Source: Mauremys mutica (Eukaryota; Chordata; Testudines; Geoemydidae). Taken from it: DNA of 64,000 bases. Position 1 is the first letter of the stretch, and every line of letters starts with the position of its first letter. The stretch spans positions 28,414,282-28,478,281 of the forward strand of contig NC_059089.1 of NCBI RefSeq assembly GCF_020497125.1. The letters are read 5' to 3'. Under the pieces are notes generated by a model. It did no database searches. It worked only from the letters and a program-made list of their open reading frames with translations, and had not been told where the DNA came from. Shown piece after piece: positions 24,400 through 36,206 of this stretch. The translations under genes were made by a program, and so were the position numbers.

Positions 24400-24950
24400 C
24401 ACCTCTACCCCGCTATAACACGACCCTATATAATACGGGTTTGCTTATAGCATAGTAGCAGCGGGGCTTCGGCAGCGCTTTAAAGGGTCCGTGGCTCCAG
24501 CTGCTGCGGGGAGCCCCGGGCCCTTTAAATCCCACAGGAGCCCTACTGCCACTACCCCGGGGCTACGGCACCGGAGCTCGCCGGTGATTTAAATGGCCCA
24601 GGCTCCCCACAGCAGCCAGAGCCCGGAGCTCTTTAAATCACTGCCGGAGCCCTGCCGCTGCTACCCCGGGGCTGCAGCAGTGGGGCTCGGCCGGCGATTT
24701 AAAGGGCCTGGGGCTCTGACTGCTGTGGGGAGCCCCGGGCCCTTTAAATCACTGCTAGAGCTGTGCCGCCCCTACCCCGGGGCTATGGCAGCGCGGGGCT
24801 CCACCGGTGATTTAAAGGGTCTGGGGCTCCCCGCAGCGGCTGGAGCCCAGAGCTCTTTAAATCACCTCTGGAGCCCTGCCGCCCCTACCCCGATATAACG
24901 CAGTAGGGACTTTTGGCTCCCCACAACCACGTTATAGCATGGTAGAGGTG
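24400..24950. mobile_element. TA-flanked MITE (Tc1/mariner-like), long copy
   Basis: The terminal inverted repeats CACCTCTACCCCGCTATAAC and GTTATAGCATGGTAGAGGTG are flanked by TA on both sides (24398-24399, 24951-24952), as expected of Tc1/mariner-type insertion. A shorter relative is at 26932-27119. The GC-rich interior is an expanded tandem repeat of about 110 bases, described separately. It is inserted into the hAT at 24084-26266. Confidence 0.85.
24460..24890. repeat. About 110-base tandem repeat inside the MITE
   Basis: The marker GATTTAAAKGGYC occurs at 24586, 24696 and 24809, spacing 110 and 113 bases, with CTACCCCGGGGCT and GGGCCCTTTAAATC recurring between. There are roughly four copies. 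GATTTAAAGGGCC and GGCCCTTTAAATC are complementary, so each unit also folds on itself. The short relative at 26932 lacks the array. Confidence 0.8.
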
Positions 24951-24959
24951 TAATGTAAA

Positions 24960-25630
24960 ATTTTAGAGCCTGCAAGTCCTCTCAGTCCTACTTCTTGTTC
25001 AGCCAGTCGCTCAGACAAACAAGTTTGGTTACAATTTTCAGGCGATAATGCTGCCCGCTTCTTGTTTACAATGTCACCTGAAAATGAGAACAGGTTGTTC
25101 TCATGGCACTGTTGTAGCTGGTGTTGCAAAATATTTACGTGCCAGATGCGCTAAAGATTCATATATCCCTTCATGCTTCAACCACCATTCCAGGGGACAT
25201 GCATCCATGCTGATGATGGGTTCTGCTCGATAACGATCCAAACCAGAATGGACCAACACGTGTTCATTTTCATCATCTGAGTCAGATGCCACCAGCTGAA
25301 GGTTGATTTTCTTTTTTGGTGGTTCAGGTTCTGTAGTTTCTGCATTGGAGTGTTGCTATTTTAAGACTTCTGAAAGCATGCTCCACACCTCGTCCCTCTC
25401 AGATTTTGGAAGGCACTTCAGATTCTTAAACCTCGAGTCAAGTGCTGTGGCTGTCTTTAGAAATCTCACATTGATATCTTCTTTGCGTTTTGTCAAATCG
25501 GCTGTTAAAGTGTTCTTAAAAAGAACATCTGATGGGTCATCATCCGAGTCTGCTATAACATGAAATATATGGCAGAATGTGGTAAAACAGAACAGGAGAC
25601 ATACAATTCTCCCCCAAGGAGTTCAATCAC
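24960..25630 (-). pseudogene. hAT transposase C-terminal fragment (left arm)
   Basis: Reading leftward: a segment containing TATALDSRFKNLKCLPKSERDE-like residues (25400-25500), then LEWWLKHEGIYESLAHLARK and YFATPATTVP (25110-25200), then after a frameshift LFSFSGDIVNKKRAALSPEN (25030-25100). This is the C-terminal catalytic edge and dimerisation (hATC) region of hAT transposases. The protein would bind the element's terminal repeats and cut and paste the element; it is truncated and shifted here, so inactive. Confidence 0.8.
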
Positions 25631-25659
25631 AAATTTAATTAACATTTTATTTTTTTTAA

Positions 25660-25900
25660 AAGCATCATCAGCAAGGAAGCATGTACTCTGGAATGGTAGC
25701 TGAAGCATGAAGGGGCATATGAATATTTAGCATATCTAGCACGTAAATACCTTGCAACGCCAACTACGAAAGTGCCATGTGAACGCCTGTTCTCATTTTC
25801 AGGTGATGTAATTAAGAAGCAAGCAGCAGTATCTCCCATACACAGACTTGTTTGTCTTAGCAATTGGTGGAACAAGAAGTAGGACTGAGTGGACTTGTAG
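25660..25900 (+). pseudogene. hAT transposase dimerisation-domain fragment (right arm)
   Basis: On the + strand the frame from about 25688 reads LEW, a stop in place of the second Trp, then LKHEGAYEYLAYLARKYLAT and PTTKVPCERLFSFSGDVIKK. It is the same hATC region as the left arm but in the opposite direction and less complete. It has the conserved PCERLFS motif that is damaged in the left arm. No N-terminal part is present, so it is non-functional. Confidence 0.8.
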
Positions 25901-26931
25901 GCGCTAAAGTTTTACATTGTTTTGTCTATGAGTGCAGTTATGTAACAAAAAATATCTACATTTGTAAGTTACACTTTTACAATAAAGAAATTGCACTACA
26001 GTACTTGTATAAGATGAAAAATGTGATTTCTTTTGTTTATTATTTTTATAGTGTAAATATTTGTAATTAAGAATAATTATATAGAGTGAGCACTGTACAC
26101 TTTGTTCTGTGTTGTAATTGAAAACAATATATTTGAAAATGTAGAAAAACATGCAAAAATATTTTATAAATTTCAATTGGTATTCTATTGTTTAACAGTG
26201 CAATTAATCACGATTAATTTTTTTGAGTTAATTGCGTGAGTTAACTGCGATTAATCGACAGTCCTACTTTTAATCCTTTTAGCTACCTTATTACGCATTT
26301 GCACCAAATATTTCCCTTTTAGGGACTGACCAGCTAATGCCTTTTTATAATTTTGTTAAGTTGACCAATAAAAATTTATGGTCAGATTTTCTCCCTCTGT
26401 TAATAATTTGCATCTACCAGCAAAAATAGCGGTAGGAAAATCCAATGTAATGTAGGAAATGAAATGGCCTTATTTTCTGGAGGTGTCCCAGAGTCTCCTG
26501 AGGCATCAGATTCCATTTAATAGGCTTGGTTCATTATGTATCCAACAAGGAGCTTGTTGGCTGGTTTGTGAGGCATGTACAATATACAGGCATGTTAAAG
26601 TTCTCTCCCACCTTGTCCGTACGCTCAGCCCACCTTTTCACTAAAGAACTAGTAGCTGCCATTTTGCTGTATTTCCTCAGCTGAGACAAAATGAAGGCCT
26701 ATGAGGCACATATCTAGCAGCCCCGATAGGGCATACACCCTGAAATGGAGTCCATTTGCCTGTTAACCAAAAGGTGGTCATTTTGAAAAACAAAGAGAAA
26801 AAAACCTCAGGACATATTTTTCTTTTCCCTGTAAGCAGAGCAGAGCATATCTACTATACAAATATCCATGTGCTGCTCATTGCCTTGGAAACCTGTATAT
26901 ATTACAAGACTTTACCTTGCATTTCTATGTA

Positions 26932-27119
26932 CACCTCTACCCCGATATAATGCGACCCAATATAACACGAATTCGGATATAACGCGGTAAAGCAGTGCTC
27001 CAGGGGGGCGGGGCTGTGCACTCAGGTGGATCAAAGCAAGTTCGAGATAACGTGGTTTCACCTATAACGCGGTAAGATTTTTTGGCTCCCGCGGACAGCA
27101 TTGTATCAGGGTAGAGGTG
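26932..27119. mobile_element. TA-flanked MITE (Tc1/mariner-like), short copy
   Basis: The left end CACCTCTACCCCGATATAAT and right end ATCAGGGTAGAGGTG are inverted repeats with TA at 26930-26931 and 27120-27121. The repeated ATAACGCGGTAA motif appears inside both ends. Length is 188 bases; non-coding. It is the same family as 24400-24950 without the internal tandem array. Confidence 0.85.
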
Positions 27120-27525
27120 TATTGCCATGAAAAGATGCTAAAATCTAGGATCACCAAGCACACTGTATGCTACAGGAAATTAATTAATCACTCACCTTTA
27201 TTTGGAACGGTGCTTTTCCTGCAAACTCACTGGGGGAGCTTCCCAACTGCCATTAGAGAATCAAAATAAAACTAAATGAAATGATTAAAGTGTCACCTTC
27301 AAAAATGAACAATTGCTGCAAGTGGGGGAGTTCTGAGAGTTTCATGAGCTGTAGTGAGTGTTCTGGAGTCTGTGATTATGGCGATGGTTTAGTGGGTCAT
27401 ATGCTGTGTACCTCTGGAGGAGCCAGAGGGGGTTTCACATCCTTCCAAAAGGTAAACTACCTCCTCTGAAACAGGTTAGTCTGGAAATGACTCAACAGCC
27501 CAAGGAACCCTCGTGTTCTTCCACA

Positions 27526-27914
27526 CAGGGCTGGCTTTAGCAAGTGCGGGGCCCAATTCGAACCGTTTCAACGGGGCCCCAGCAGGGATGATTGTATATA
27601 TATAAAAAAAAAATGTAAAAAACACATGGGGCTTGTACTCACTGGGCGGTGCTCCGAGTCTTCGGCAGCGGGTCCTTCACTCGCTCTAGGTCTTCGGTGG
27701 CACTGAAGGACCCGCCACCAAACTGCCGCTGAAGACCCAGAGCAAGCGAAGGACCCACTGCCGAAGTGTCGTCGAAGACCCGGAGCGCTGCCAGGTGAGT
27801 AAAAATTAAAAAGGTGCCTCTAGCCAGGGAAGAGATTCTCACTGGGCGCAGGGCCCTCTTAGGCGCGGGGCCCGATTCGGGGGAATTGGTGGAATTGGCC
27901 TAAAGCCAGCCCTG
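27526..27914. mobile_element. hAT non-autonomous element with internal hairpin
   Basis: The ends CAGGGCTGGCTTTAGC and CTAAAGCCAGCCCTG are near-perfect inverted repeats, and the 8-base duplication CTTCCACA is perfect (27518-27525, 27915-27922). The interior holds complementary GAAGGACCC / GGGTCCTTC blocks that fold into a GC-rich hairpin. It lies about 600 bases upstream of the LIM2 exon acceptor. It is non-coding. Confidence 0.9.
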
Positions 27915-28413
27915 CTTCCACATATCTTGCCCAGACAATAGTGCCCCTCCTCCCATGCACTAAGGATCCCTTTCTTGTTTCGATGCTCATTTGTTATCCT
28001 CCACAGCAATAATTATACTAGGACAGTATAGTTACAAAATCACTACTGGGTTAGGTATCAGAAAATTAGTTTGGGTAGCCTAAGGTTTGACTCAAATCTT
28101 TCTCCAAAAGTTGAAATGAACTGAATTTGTTTAGAGCTTTCAAAGAAATTAAATAACTTTGTTCCCTTTTTCTCTTGTGCCTCTGGAATTCTTGGTTTCA
28201 TCCCCTGATGGAGGAACAACAACATATTGAGACAGAGGCTGTTCTTGTGGTATTTCCAACCTGACCAAACCAAAGGTGCCCTGGAACTCTCATGAGGAAA
28301 CTAGAGCTCAGGAGACTTCTAGACCAAAGGGTTCAGAATTCAAATAAGTTGGGTCCCCCTGGAGGTACTAAAGGTCACTGGTCGCTAATGTGCTAAGCCA
28401 TGTGGCAGGCTGA

Positions 28414-28815
<402 letters not shown>

Positions 28816-29129
28816 TGACCCATAGACTCACAGGCAGTGGAAGAAGCGGTCACAGGGGCCAGTCAGTCAGTCTGATTTTGGAGACCACCCATAGGTGCCC
28901 TTTCTCTCAGACTCCATTGTGCTGGTGCCTTGACCCCTTTACCCTTGGGGATTATTGCACTGCCCATTAAGCGCTATCCCCAAATATCTAGTCTAGATCT
29001 TTCCGTCCTTAGCTTCAGGCCATTGCTCGTTGTCCTACCATCTTAGTAGAGGACAAGAATAATTTACAAGATGCTGAGATCCAAATAAGATATTGTTGTA
29101 TAAAACCAGGAATGGATAAATCTGTCACC

Positions 29130-29203
29130 TTAGAGTCTAAGGTGCCACAAGGACTCCTGTTCTTTTTGTGGATACAGACTGACACGGCTGCTACTCTGAA
29201 ACC
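29130..29203 (+). mobile_element. 5'-truncated SINE/LINE tail fragment
   Basis: GTCTAAGGTGCCACAAGGAC followed by TGGATACAGACTGACACGGC and a CTACTCTGAAAC end. This is the same tail module as in the snap-back units (GGTGCCACAGGA ... CAGACTAACACGGCTACC) but a different subfamily, and without the inverted half. Confidence 0.7.
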
Positions 29204-29610
29204 TGTCTGGTTTGGTTACCCAGGGCCTGCCCCAAAGCCTAATGTTGTCACTGGGAGTCTTTCCATCCATTTAAATAACAGATTGGGGTTGTATCATACG
29301 CCCATATTTCCTACCTGAGTACAGACAACTTGCTGTACATGCACATACATACCGGGTGTGTTATACATGCAGTACGTCATGAGGAACACACACAGCTGGC
29401 TTGCAAAATAGACTTAAAGAAGTGATGTAATTTCCCTGAGTTTTCTGAGATAAGTGTCTCTCTGCCAGTCACAAGTGGGAATGCTAAGAAAAGGCACAAA
29501 TGCAATATTGAAATGTCAGGGACTTGAAGGAAACTGAACGCGGAGCGTGGCATTCCAATTGTGAAATTTGTGTAGCACTGGCAAAAACAGTGGCTTTGTG
29601 TCCGCTAGGT

Positions 29611-30003
29611 CAGTGGCTCTCAAACTTTCCAAATGACTGTATCCCTCTCAGGGCTCTGATTTGTCTTGCATACCCCAATTTACACCTCACTTAAAAACTA
29701 CTTGTTTACAAAATCAGACATACAAATACAAAAGTGTCACAGCTCACTATTCCTGAACCATTGCTTATGTTCTCATTTTTACCATGTAATTATAAAATAA
29801 ATAGCTTGGAATATAAATAGTGTATTTACATTTCAGCGTGTAGCACATAGAGCAGTATAAACCAGTCATTGTCTGTATGAAATTTGAGTTTGTACTGACT
29901 TCACTAGTGCTTTTTGTGTAGCCTGTTGTAAAATTGGCAAATATCTAGATGAGCTGATGTACCCTCTGGAAGACCTCTGCGTAGCCCTGGTTGAGAACCA
30001 CTA
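29611..30003. mobile_element. hAT element with CAGTGGYTCTCAA ends
   Basis: The left end CAGTGGCTCTCAAACTTTCC and right end GGTTGAGAACCACTA are the inverted repeats typical of Charlie-like hAT elements. The flanks share GCTAG within 8-base windows (CGCTAGGT and TGCTAGTG), a decayed duplication. The 393-base interior is AT-rich and non-coding. Confidence 0.8.
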
Positions 30004-30525
30004 TGCTAGTGCTGCCTGAGTAGTTCACTCTAACACTAAGAAAGTCCTGCAGCAGGTCAAAGCAGGACGGAGGGTTTAACGTAAAAGATACAAAAAAATA
30101 ATCCAGACTGGGCATTTTGCCACCTAGAGTCATTTTGCCACCAAATATTGCCACCTAGAGTCATAACATTTAATTTAGTAACTTCTGTCACACAGAGCTC
30201 ACTCACCACGCAGACACTTCCAGAAGCTGCACTTCCTGCCAGTTTTAAAGTTGTAGGAGATAAACATGAGTTACAGGAAAAATATAGATGAGGGCCAAGT
30301 GATAGATTGGAACTCAGCATTTACTTGTCTTCCTTTTTGTAAAAAAAATCCTGAGAATTATTCCAACCCTCCTGGGTGGGTAACTATCACAGGTCAGTTT
30401 TTACCAAAGCAGCAGTACTTGAATTGGAATAAAATGAGTGATCCCGTCCCCGTCCTGCTCCGCAGAGCCATGACGCCCACCCTGCAAAAAGAGAGATTCT
30501 GGTGTCCCAGTTTCTTCTCATCAGT

Positions 30526-30610
30526 TCGTTGATGTTAAGGCCAGAAGGGACCTTGATGATCACCTGTTCTGAGCCCCTGCATTGCACAGGCCAGAGAACT
30601 TCACCCTGTA
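30526..30610 (-). mobile_element. CR1-like LINE 3'-end fragment
   Basis: The sequence AAGGCCAGAAGGGACCTTGA, followed by GATCACCTGTTCTGAGCCCC and CATTGCACAGGCCAGAGAAC, resembles the reversed 3' end of CR1-type LINEs in sauropsids. It is a short fragment without coding sequence. Confidence 0.55.
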
Positions 30611-32992
30611 ATTCCTTCTAGTGAAGGAACCCTCCTTCCCGGGGAGACAAGTCACGGTTCTCAAGCCCAGCATTTTGTTGGTGGGCTGATTAGCCATGTC
30701 CATTCTCTCAGCTCTGCTCCTGGTATTCCACTAGCGGCAGCAGTGAAATGGGGTAGGTGGCACAAGGGCTTGGCCTCACCCCCTAAAGACTCGAGTCCTG
30801 CCATGAGTAGCCGACAAACAACCCAATCTGCAGAGAGCATGTTATAATTTTACAAAATCAGGCCTGAGCCCTCCCATGTGGTTTGTGATTCAGTGTCCCA
30901 GTATTTGGGAAATATTCATACCTTTGACCCCCCCCCCATACTATGAGACTCTGTTCTGCTTCCCACAACTGCCACTGGGGACCCCCTTCCATTTCTGCCT
31001 CCACTTTAGTGGTCCTCTGGAAGAAAAACCCAGGGGCTTTCAATGCAGAGTCCCCTTGTGATGTCTCTGAGAGCAGCCGCTTGGCCTGGCCCCTGCCTCT
31101 TGAATTACCATGGGGAGGAGCCTACTCTCCATCAAATTCCCAGGAAAGATTTTCTAGGGAATGAGCAACCCTGCCTGCCCTCCGTCCTGAGCCAGGGGAG
31201 ACAGCGAGAGGAGTGAGTTAATATGTCACGCTTTGATCCCCACTCAAGCGTTTGCAGCTCTGGTCTCAGCAGAGATCAGGCTCCAAGCCCTCTAGTGTTT
31301 GCAAGTCCAGAAGACATGGGATTCCTCTTTGCCTTATCTATTCATCCTGCTTTGAAAATCCTGCACTGCTGATGTGCCATGTCTGGCTCCCAGGCTCGAG
31401 ACACGTACAAATCATTGCTAGTAGTCATTGGAACCACTCGTCTATTTCAGAGAAAATGTCGAAGAAAAACAGCGATTATCATTCCATTAAATGTACGAGC
31501 AACATGGATATTTGCTTCAGTTTTATGGGGAAAATATATTATTCTCAGTCTAACTCGGGGCAGTTTCTAGCCGTGATCTTTGCTTTGAGACCCACATCCT
31601 CCACGTTGTTAAAATTTTGTATTTCCATGTCAGGAATGTAGCGAGGCAAAGGTCACTGCTGCCTCAGCAGGATGTGCAGCTCTCAAGCCGTTTTTAGAGC
31701 CGGGGTTTATTTAGTGCCCTCAGACTCCTCACTCCATAAACCCCATGTGCAGGTTTCTGGCTCCTAGCGAATATGGCCACTAGAACGTATTTATCTAGCG
31801 TATGCGGGTTCCCTACTGCTTTTCAGATAGGATGGTCTCTCTATGTGAAACTCATTCAGGAATACTCAGGCCTTACTCAGACAAATTCCCATTGAAATCA
31901 TCAGTCCCTAGTCTTCAGTACACTCGTGTTTCTGTCTTCATCCGCTTTCTGCCAAACAACAGCGTTGTGGATGGGTCTCTCCTGTTCTCCCATGCTACGT
32001 GTTAGCATCACAGCACACAGGCAGTGGTTGCCAGCTGTCAGCTGGCTTCATTTGACATTTACTTCTGACACTGATGCACACATCCTCCCCAGCCAGAGTC
32101 TCCTTGTGTGTCATGATCAAATCAGCAAGGCCCAGGAGGCTATCAGGGAAGCATAATGATGTGCGTTTGAGTTCAGCTTTACTTCCCCACGATACACACG
32201 GTAGCATCTCCAGCAGATGAGAAGCATTTTTTTCATCGACAAAGAACCCCAAGCCCCAGCCCACTCCATCCCCACAAAATGAATGTCACAATACATTTTT
32301 CCTTCCATTGTTTAAAACAGTGAAAGCCCAATGCTCCCCATTCCCTCTGTGAGTGCACATGATTTCACACAGCTCTGGATGAGTGCACCTTCTTCTCCAA
32401 TCAAATATTTATCCACTGGCCACAAAAATAACTCTTCAATGAGCAACATGAACCTTCACAAACCTTCCCATAGAAACATCAGTCTGGAAAGTTAATGATG
32501 CCACAGTTATTGAAATGACAGAAATGCTCTTTAATCGTTATACAAAAGCCGCCTCTTAAACTGAAATACATCGTAGGTGCATGTGAATCAGCTCCTAAAA
32601 TGAATTAAAAGTATAACTTGTTAATTCCCAAAATACAATATTTGAACGTATCCAAATTATAGTTTTTAATTTTAAAGATCTACAGAATAGTATATTAATG
32701 TTTTCTGAATGAAAATCAATGGTCTAGTGAAATTCATATAAAATTTGACTGCTGTGAATGATAAATTTTGGCCACAGATATTGATGTGGACACAGAAGTT
32801 ATTTCAATGAGGAGAAAAATATGCACTTACTCATAAACCTTTGGCATGGGAGTTGGGATTTCTCACTACTAACCACTAACGCACACTACAAATATATTTA
32901 TGCTATAAATGCTCATACACAGAGTCTAATATATACTTATATGGCCCCATGCCTACACACACTCATAGAAGCACATGCACAGGCCACACATA

Positions 32993-34735
32993 AAATCATA
33001 GAATCATAGGACTGGAAGCGACCTTGAGCGGTCATCTAGTCCAGTCCCCAGTAGGCAATTTATTCCAGTGTTTAACCACCCTGACAGTTAGGAAATTTTT
33101 CCTAATGTCCAACCTAAACCTCCCTTGCTGCAATTTAAGCCCATTGCTTCTTGTCCTGTCCTCAGAGGTTAAGAAAAACAAATTTCTCCCTCCCCCTTGT
33201 AACAATTTTTTATGTACTTGAAAACTGTTATGTCCCCTCTCAGTCTTTATCATGTACTTGAAAACTGTTATCATGTCCCCCCCCCCCCTTACTCTTCTCT
33301 TTTCCAGACTAAACAAACCCAGTTTTTTCAGTCTTCCCTCATAGGTCATGTTTTCTAGACCATAAATCATTGTTGTTGCTCTTCTCTGGACTTTCTCCAA
33401 TTTGTCCATCTCCTTCCTGAAATGTGGTGCCCAGAACTGGACACACTACTCCAGTTGAGGCCTAATCAGTGCAGAGTAGAGCGGAAAAATTACTTCTCAT
33501 GTCTTGCTTCCAATACTCCAGCTAATACATCCCAGAATTATGTTCGCTTCTTTTGCAACAGCGTTACACTGTTGACTCATATTTAGCTTGTGGTCCACTA
33601 TGACCTCCAGATCCCTTTCTGCAGTACTCCTTCCTAGGCAGTCATTTCCCATTTTGTATGTGTGCAACTGATTGTTCTTTCCTAAGTGGAGTACTTTGCA
33701 TTTGTCCTTTTCGAATTTCATCCTGTTTATTTCAGACCATTTCTCCAGTTTGTCCAGATCATTTTGAATTTTAATCCTATCCTCTAAAGCATTTGCAATC
33801 CTTCCCAGCTTGGTATCCTCCGCAAACTTTATAAGTGTACTCTCTATGCCATTATCTAAATCATTGATGAAGATATTGAACAGAACAGAACCCAGAACTG
33901 ATCCTTTCAGGACCCCACTCATTACATCCTTCCAGCATGACTGTGAACTGTGTGAACCACTGATAGCTACTCTCTGGGAATGGTTTTCCAATCAGTTATG
34001 CACCCACCTTATAGTAGCTCCATCTAGGTTGCATTTCCCTAGTTTGTTTATGAGAACGTCATGCGAGACAGTATCAAAAGCTTTACTAAAGTCAAGATAT
34101 ATCACGTCTACTACTTCCCTCCTATCGATAAGGCTTGTTACCCTGTCAAAGAAAGCTATCAGGTTTGTTTGACACGATTTGTTCTTGACAAATCTATGCT
34201 GACTGTTACTTATCACCTTATTATCTGCTAGGTGTTTGCAAACTGATTGCTTAATTATTTGCTCCATTATCTTTCCGGGTACAGAAGTTAAGCTGACTGG
34301 TCTGTAATTCCAAGAGTTGTCCTTATTTCCCTTTTTATAGATGGGCACTGTATTTGCCCTTTTCCAGTTTTCTGGAATCTCTCCCATCTTCCATGACTTT
34401 TCTAAGATAATCGCTAATGGCTCAGATATCTCCTCAGTCAGCCCCTTGAGTATTCGGGGATGCATTTCATCAGGCCCTGGGGACTTGAAGACATCTAATT
34501 TGTCTAAGTAATTTCTAACTTGTTCTTTCCCTATCTCTGATCCTACCTCATTTTCACTGGCATTTACTATGTTAGATATCCAATCACCAACAACCTTCTT
34601 GGTGAAAACCGAAACAAAGAAGCCATTAAGCACCTCTGCCATTTCCACATTTTCTGTTACTATTTTTTCCCCCTCATTGAGTAAGGGGTCTATCCTGTCC
34701 TTGGTCTTCTTGCTTCTAATGTATTTGTAGATGTG
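32993..34735 (-). mobile_element. CR1 LINE, second long copy (minus strand)
   Basis: It begins at the left with AAAATCATAGAATCATAGGA (CR1 3' end reversed). It runs leftward through the RT from 34648 ([38 protein letters not shown]) to the C-terminal segment at 33032-33409. It is the same subfamily as 17725-19980 but independently inserted. It has a small deletion near 33050 and a short internal duplication at 33211-33290 (TGTACTTGAAAACTGTTATC twice, with a C10+ run). It sits in LMX1B intron 3, in the opposite direction to the gene. Confidence 0.92.
33032..34648 (-). pseudogene. CR1 reverse transcriptase with altered active site
   Basis: Open pieces at 33992-34648, 33497-33991 and 33032-33409 cover RT fingers, palm and C-terminus. 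The catalytic motif reads LIKFAEDTKLG, that is FAED in place of the usual FADD, so one of the paired aspartates is replaced by glutamate. With the frameshifts this marks a dead copy. Its close relative at 17797-19151 keeps FADD. Confidence 0.88.
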
Positions 34736-35280
34736 TAGTGCAGTGAGAGAGATTATTGAGGTTTTTCATAATATGCAGAAATGCAGAAACAAGTAATATG
34801 TTAAAAGTTACCTCTGGGGCTGCAAAAATATTATAAACAACCAATTTTAAACTACATAGATTTGATTAAAAGAACTTTTATATTTTTAATAACATTTATA
34901 TTTAAAATTTCTTTCTTTTGCAACCTTAGAGGTAACCACAGTTTTTAAAGTCATATCATATACAGCATAGAATAATCAGCAGGGCCCGATTCTGCAAATG
35001 TTTAAGGACACTCACATGAGTAGTCCCATTGACTTCAGTTACAGTTACATGCATACTTAAGTGCTTGCTGGATTTTGGCCTGGCATTTATGCACAAGGTC
35101 CCATTTAACATGATATCATCTGACTTAGGGTTAATTTTAAGTTTTAAAACAAATGAAGGATAATAGCTGAGTTCATTATCTTAAGGGGATGTATTGTTAC
35201 TCCATGAATATATCCTTTCAAAAGTCCTATTCTCTTAGCAAACCAAAGAGAATGTTCTGATAGTTTTCATTTCTTGACAG

Positions 35281-35459
35281 TTAAAAGTGATGATGAGGAT
35301 GGAGATGTTAAACCAACCAAAGGACAAGCAAACCAAGGAAAAGGGAGCGATGATGGAAAAGACCCAAGGAGACCCAAACGACCAAGGACAATACTTACAA
35401 CACAGCAGAGAAGAGCATTCAAAGCATCCTTTGAAGTGTCTTCAAAGCCATGTAGGAAG
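35281..35459 (+). CDS. LMX1B: LMX1B exon 4: acidic linker and N-terminal homeodomain
   Basis: The exon follows TTCTTGACAG and ends before the donor GTAGGC. It joins exon 3 in frame (g|tt gives the Val of VKSDDEDGD). The first 25 or so residues are an acidic, Gly/Lys-rich linker between LIM2 and the homeodomain. Then comes [20 protein letters not shown], the N-terminal arm and helix 1 of the homeodomain, ending at SSKPCRK in the turn before helix 2. The arm contacts the minor groove of AT-rich DNA in this family. The linker ([18 protein letters not shown]) is recognisably LMX1B-like but differs at several positions from the mammalian protein I recall and is one residue shorter. The homeodomain part is essentially invariant, so selection has kept the DNA-binding region. 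Confidence 0.96.
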
Positions 35460-36128
35460 GTAGGCTCTTCAGCAGAGACCTGCAAACAATCTGGTTTTCT
35501 GCTGGTAGCCCATAGGACACAGTGCCAAACTCTGTGGAAGATCCTTACACAAGGGAAATATTTGGTTGCTCAAAAATTTGCTAATAAAACATGAACTGAT
35601 CATTTACCGTTAGAGTCTCAGCAAGCATGTGGCCCCTCCAAAACTGAAGAAGTCACTTTTCCAAGGAGATGAGTGCACATCCCCATTCCTGTAGTTATTG
35701 TTCCAGCCCTGGCTTTACAAAATGTAACCAGGATGTTTAGTCATTTATAGCAGATAGGACTGTGGAAAAAACTATTTGCATCACTGGTAAAACTGGCAGA
35801 AAATCACCTCTTTGTGAAAGGCAACATACTTTGCTGTTTCTGCTCAATTTTTTTTGTTGTCTGAAGTGTGTCTTCACTGTGAAAAGCAACATTTACCTGC
35901 ATCTATAGAAAATGTGTCACTTGGGATAAGTGTGATGTGTCTCAGGGTTGTCATTTGCCTTTGTTCGCAGTGACAAATTGTGTTTATTGGCCAAAATATC
36001 AAAATTTTATTCTTAGCCAAATTTACAAACCAGTGTTTCACAGGTTAAAAAAAATAATGACATGATCTCTCTCCTGACCCACCTACTTAGGTGTAAGTTA
36101 ATTCTTCTTTAACCATTTCCTCCTGTAG

Positions 36129-36206
36129 GTCAGAGAAACACTAGCAGCTGAAACAGGACTCAGTGTGCGAGTTGTCCAGGTCTGGTTTCAGAACCAAAGA
36201 GCAAAG
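36129..36206 (+). CDS. LMX1B: LMX1B exon 5: homeodomain helices 2 and 3
   Basis: This 78-base exon is exactly 26 codons, with acceptor TCCTGTAG and donor GTAAGT. It encodes [20 protein letters not shown] and then QNQRAK, which is homeodomain helix 2, the turn and the recognition helix 3. The invariant WF-N-R residues (homeodomain positions 48, 49, 51 and 53) are all present, with Gln at position 50, the usual choice for TAAT-type sites in LIM-homeodomain proteins. No substitution relative to the LMX1 family is evident. The upstream intron is 669 bases and the downstream intron 815 bases. The downstream intron contains a palindromic hAT insertion that starts 165 bases after this donor. Confidence 0.97.

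Larger units (their letters stand above)
24084..26266. mobile_element. hAT transposon derivative with inverted-repeat architecture
   Basis: The whole unit is bounded by a perfect 8-base duplication CTTTTAAT (24076-24083 and 26267-26274). The termini are related inverted repeats: TAAGGCTGTCAAGCGATTAA at the left and the complement of TAGGACTGTCGATTAATCGC at the right. From the left end inward to about 25230 and from the right end inward to about 25660, the two arms are diverged reverse complements of one another. Both include the 3' end of a hAT transposase gene. The centre (about 25300-25640) is present once. A separate TA-flanked MITE is inserted in the left arm at 24400-24950. The element therefore moved as a single 1.6 kb palindromic unit before the MITE arrived. 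Confidence 0.88.

Noticed and set aside
24084..26266. Two independent hAT insertions in opposite directions
   Set aside because: A single perfect 8-base duplication brackets the pair and none is visible at the internal junction, so one composite insertion is simpler.
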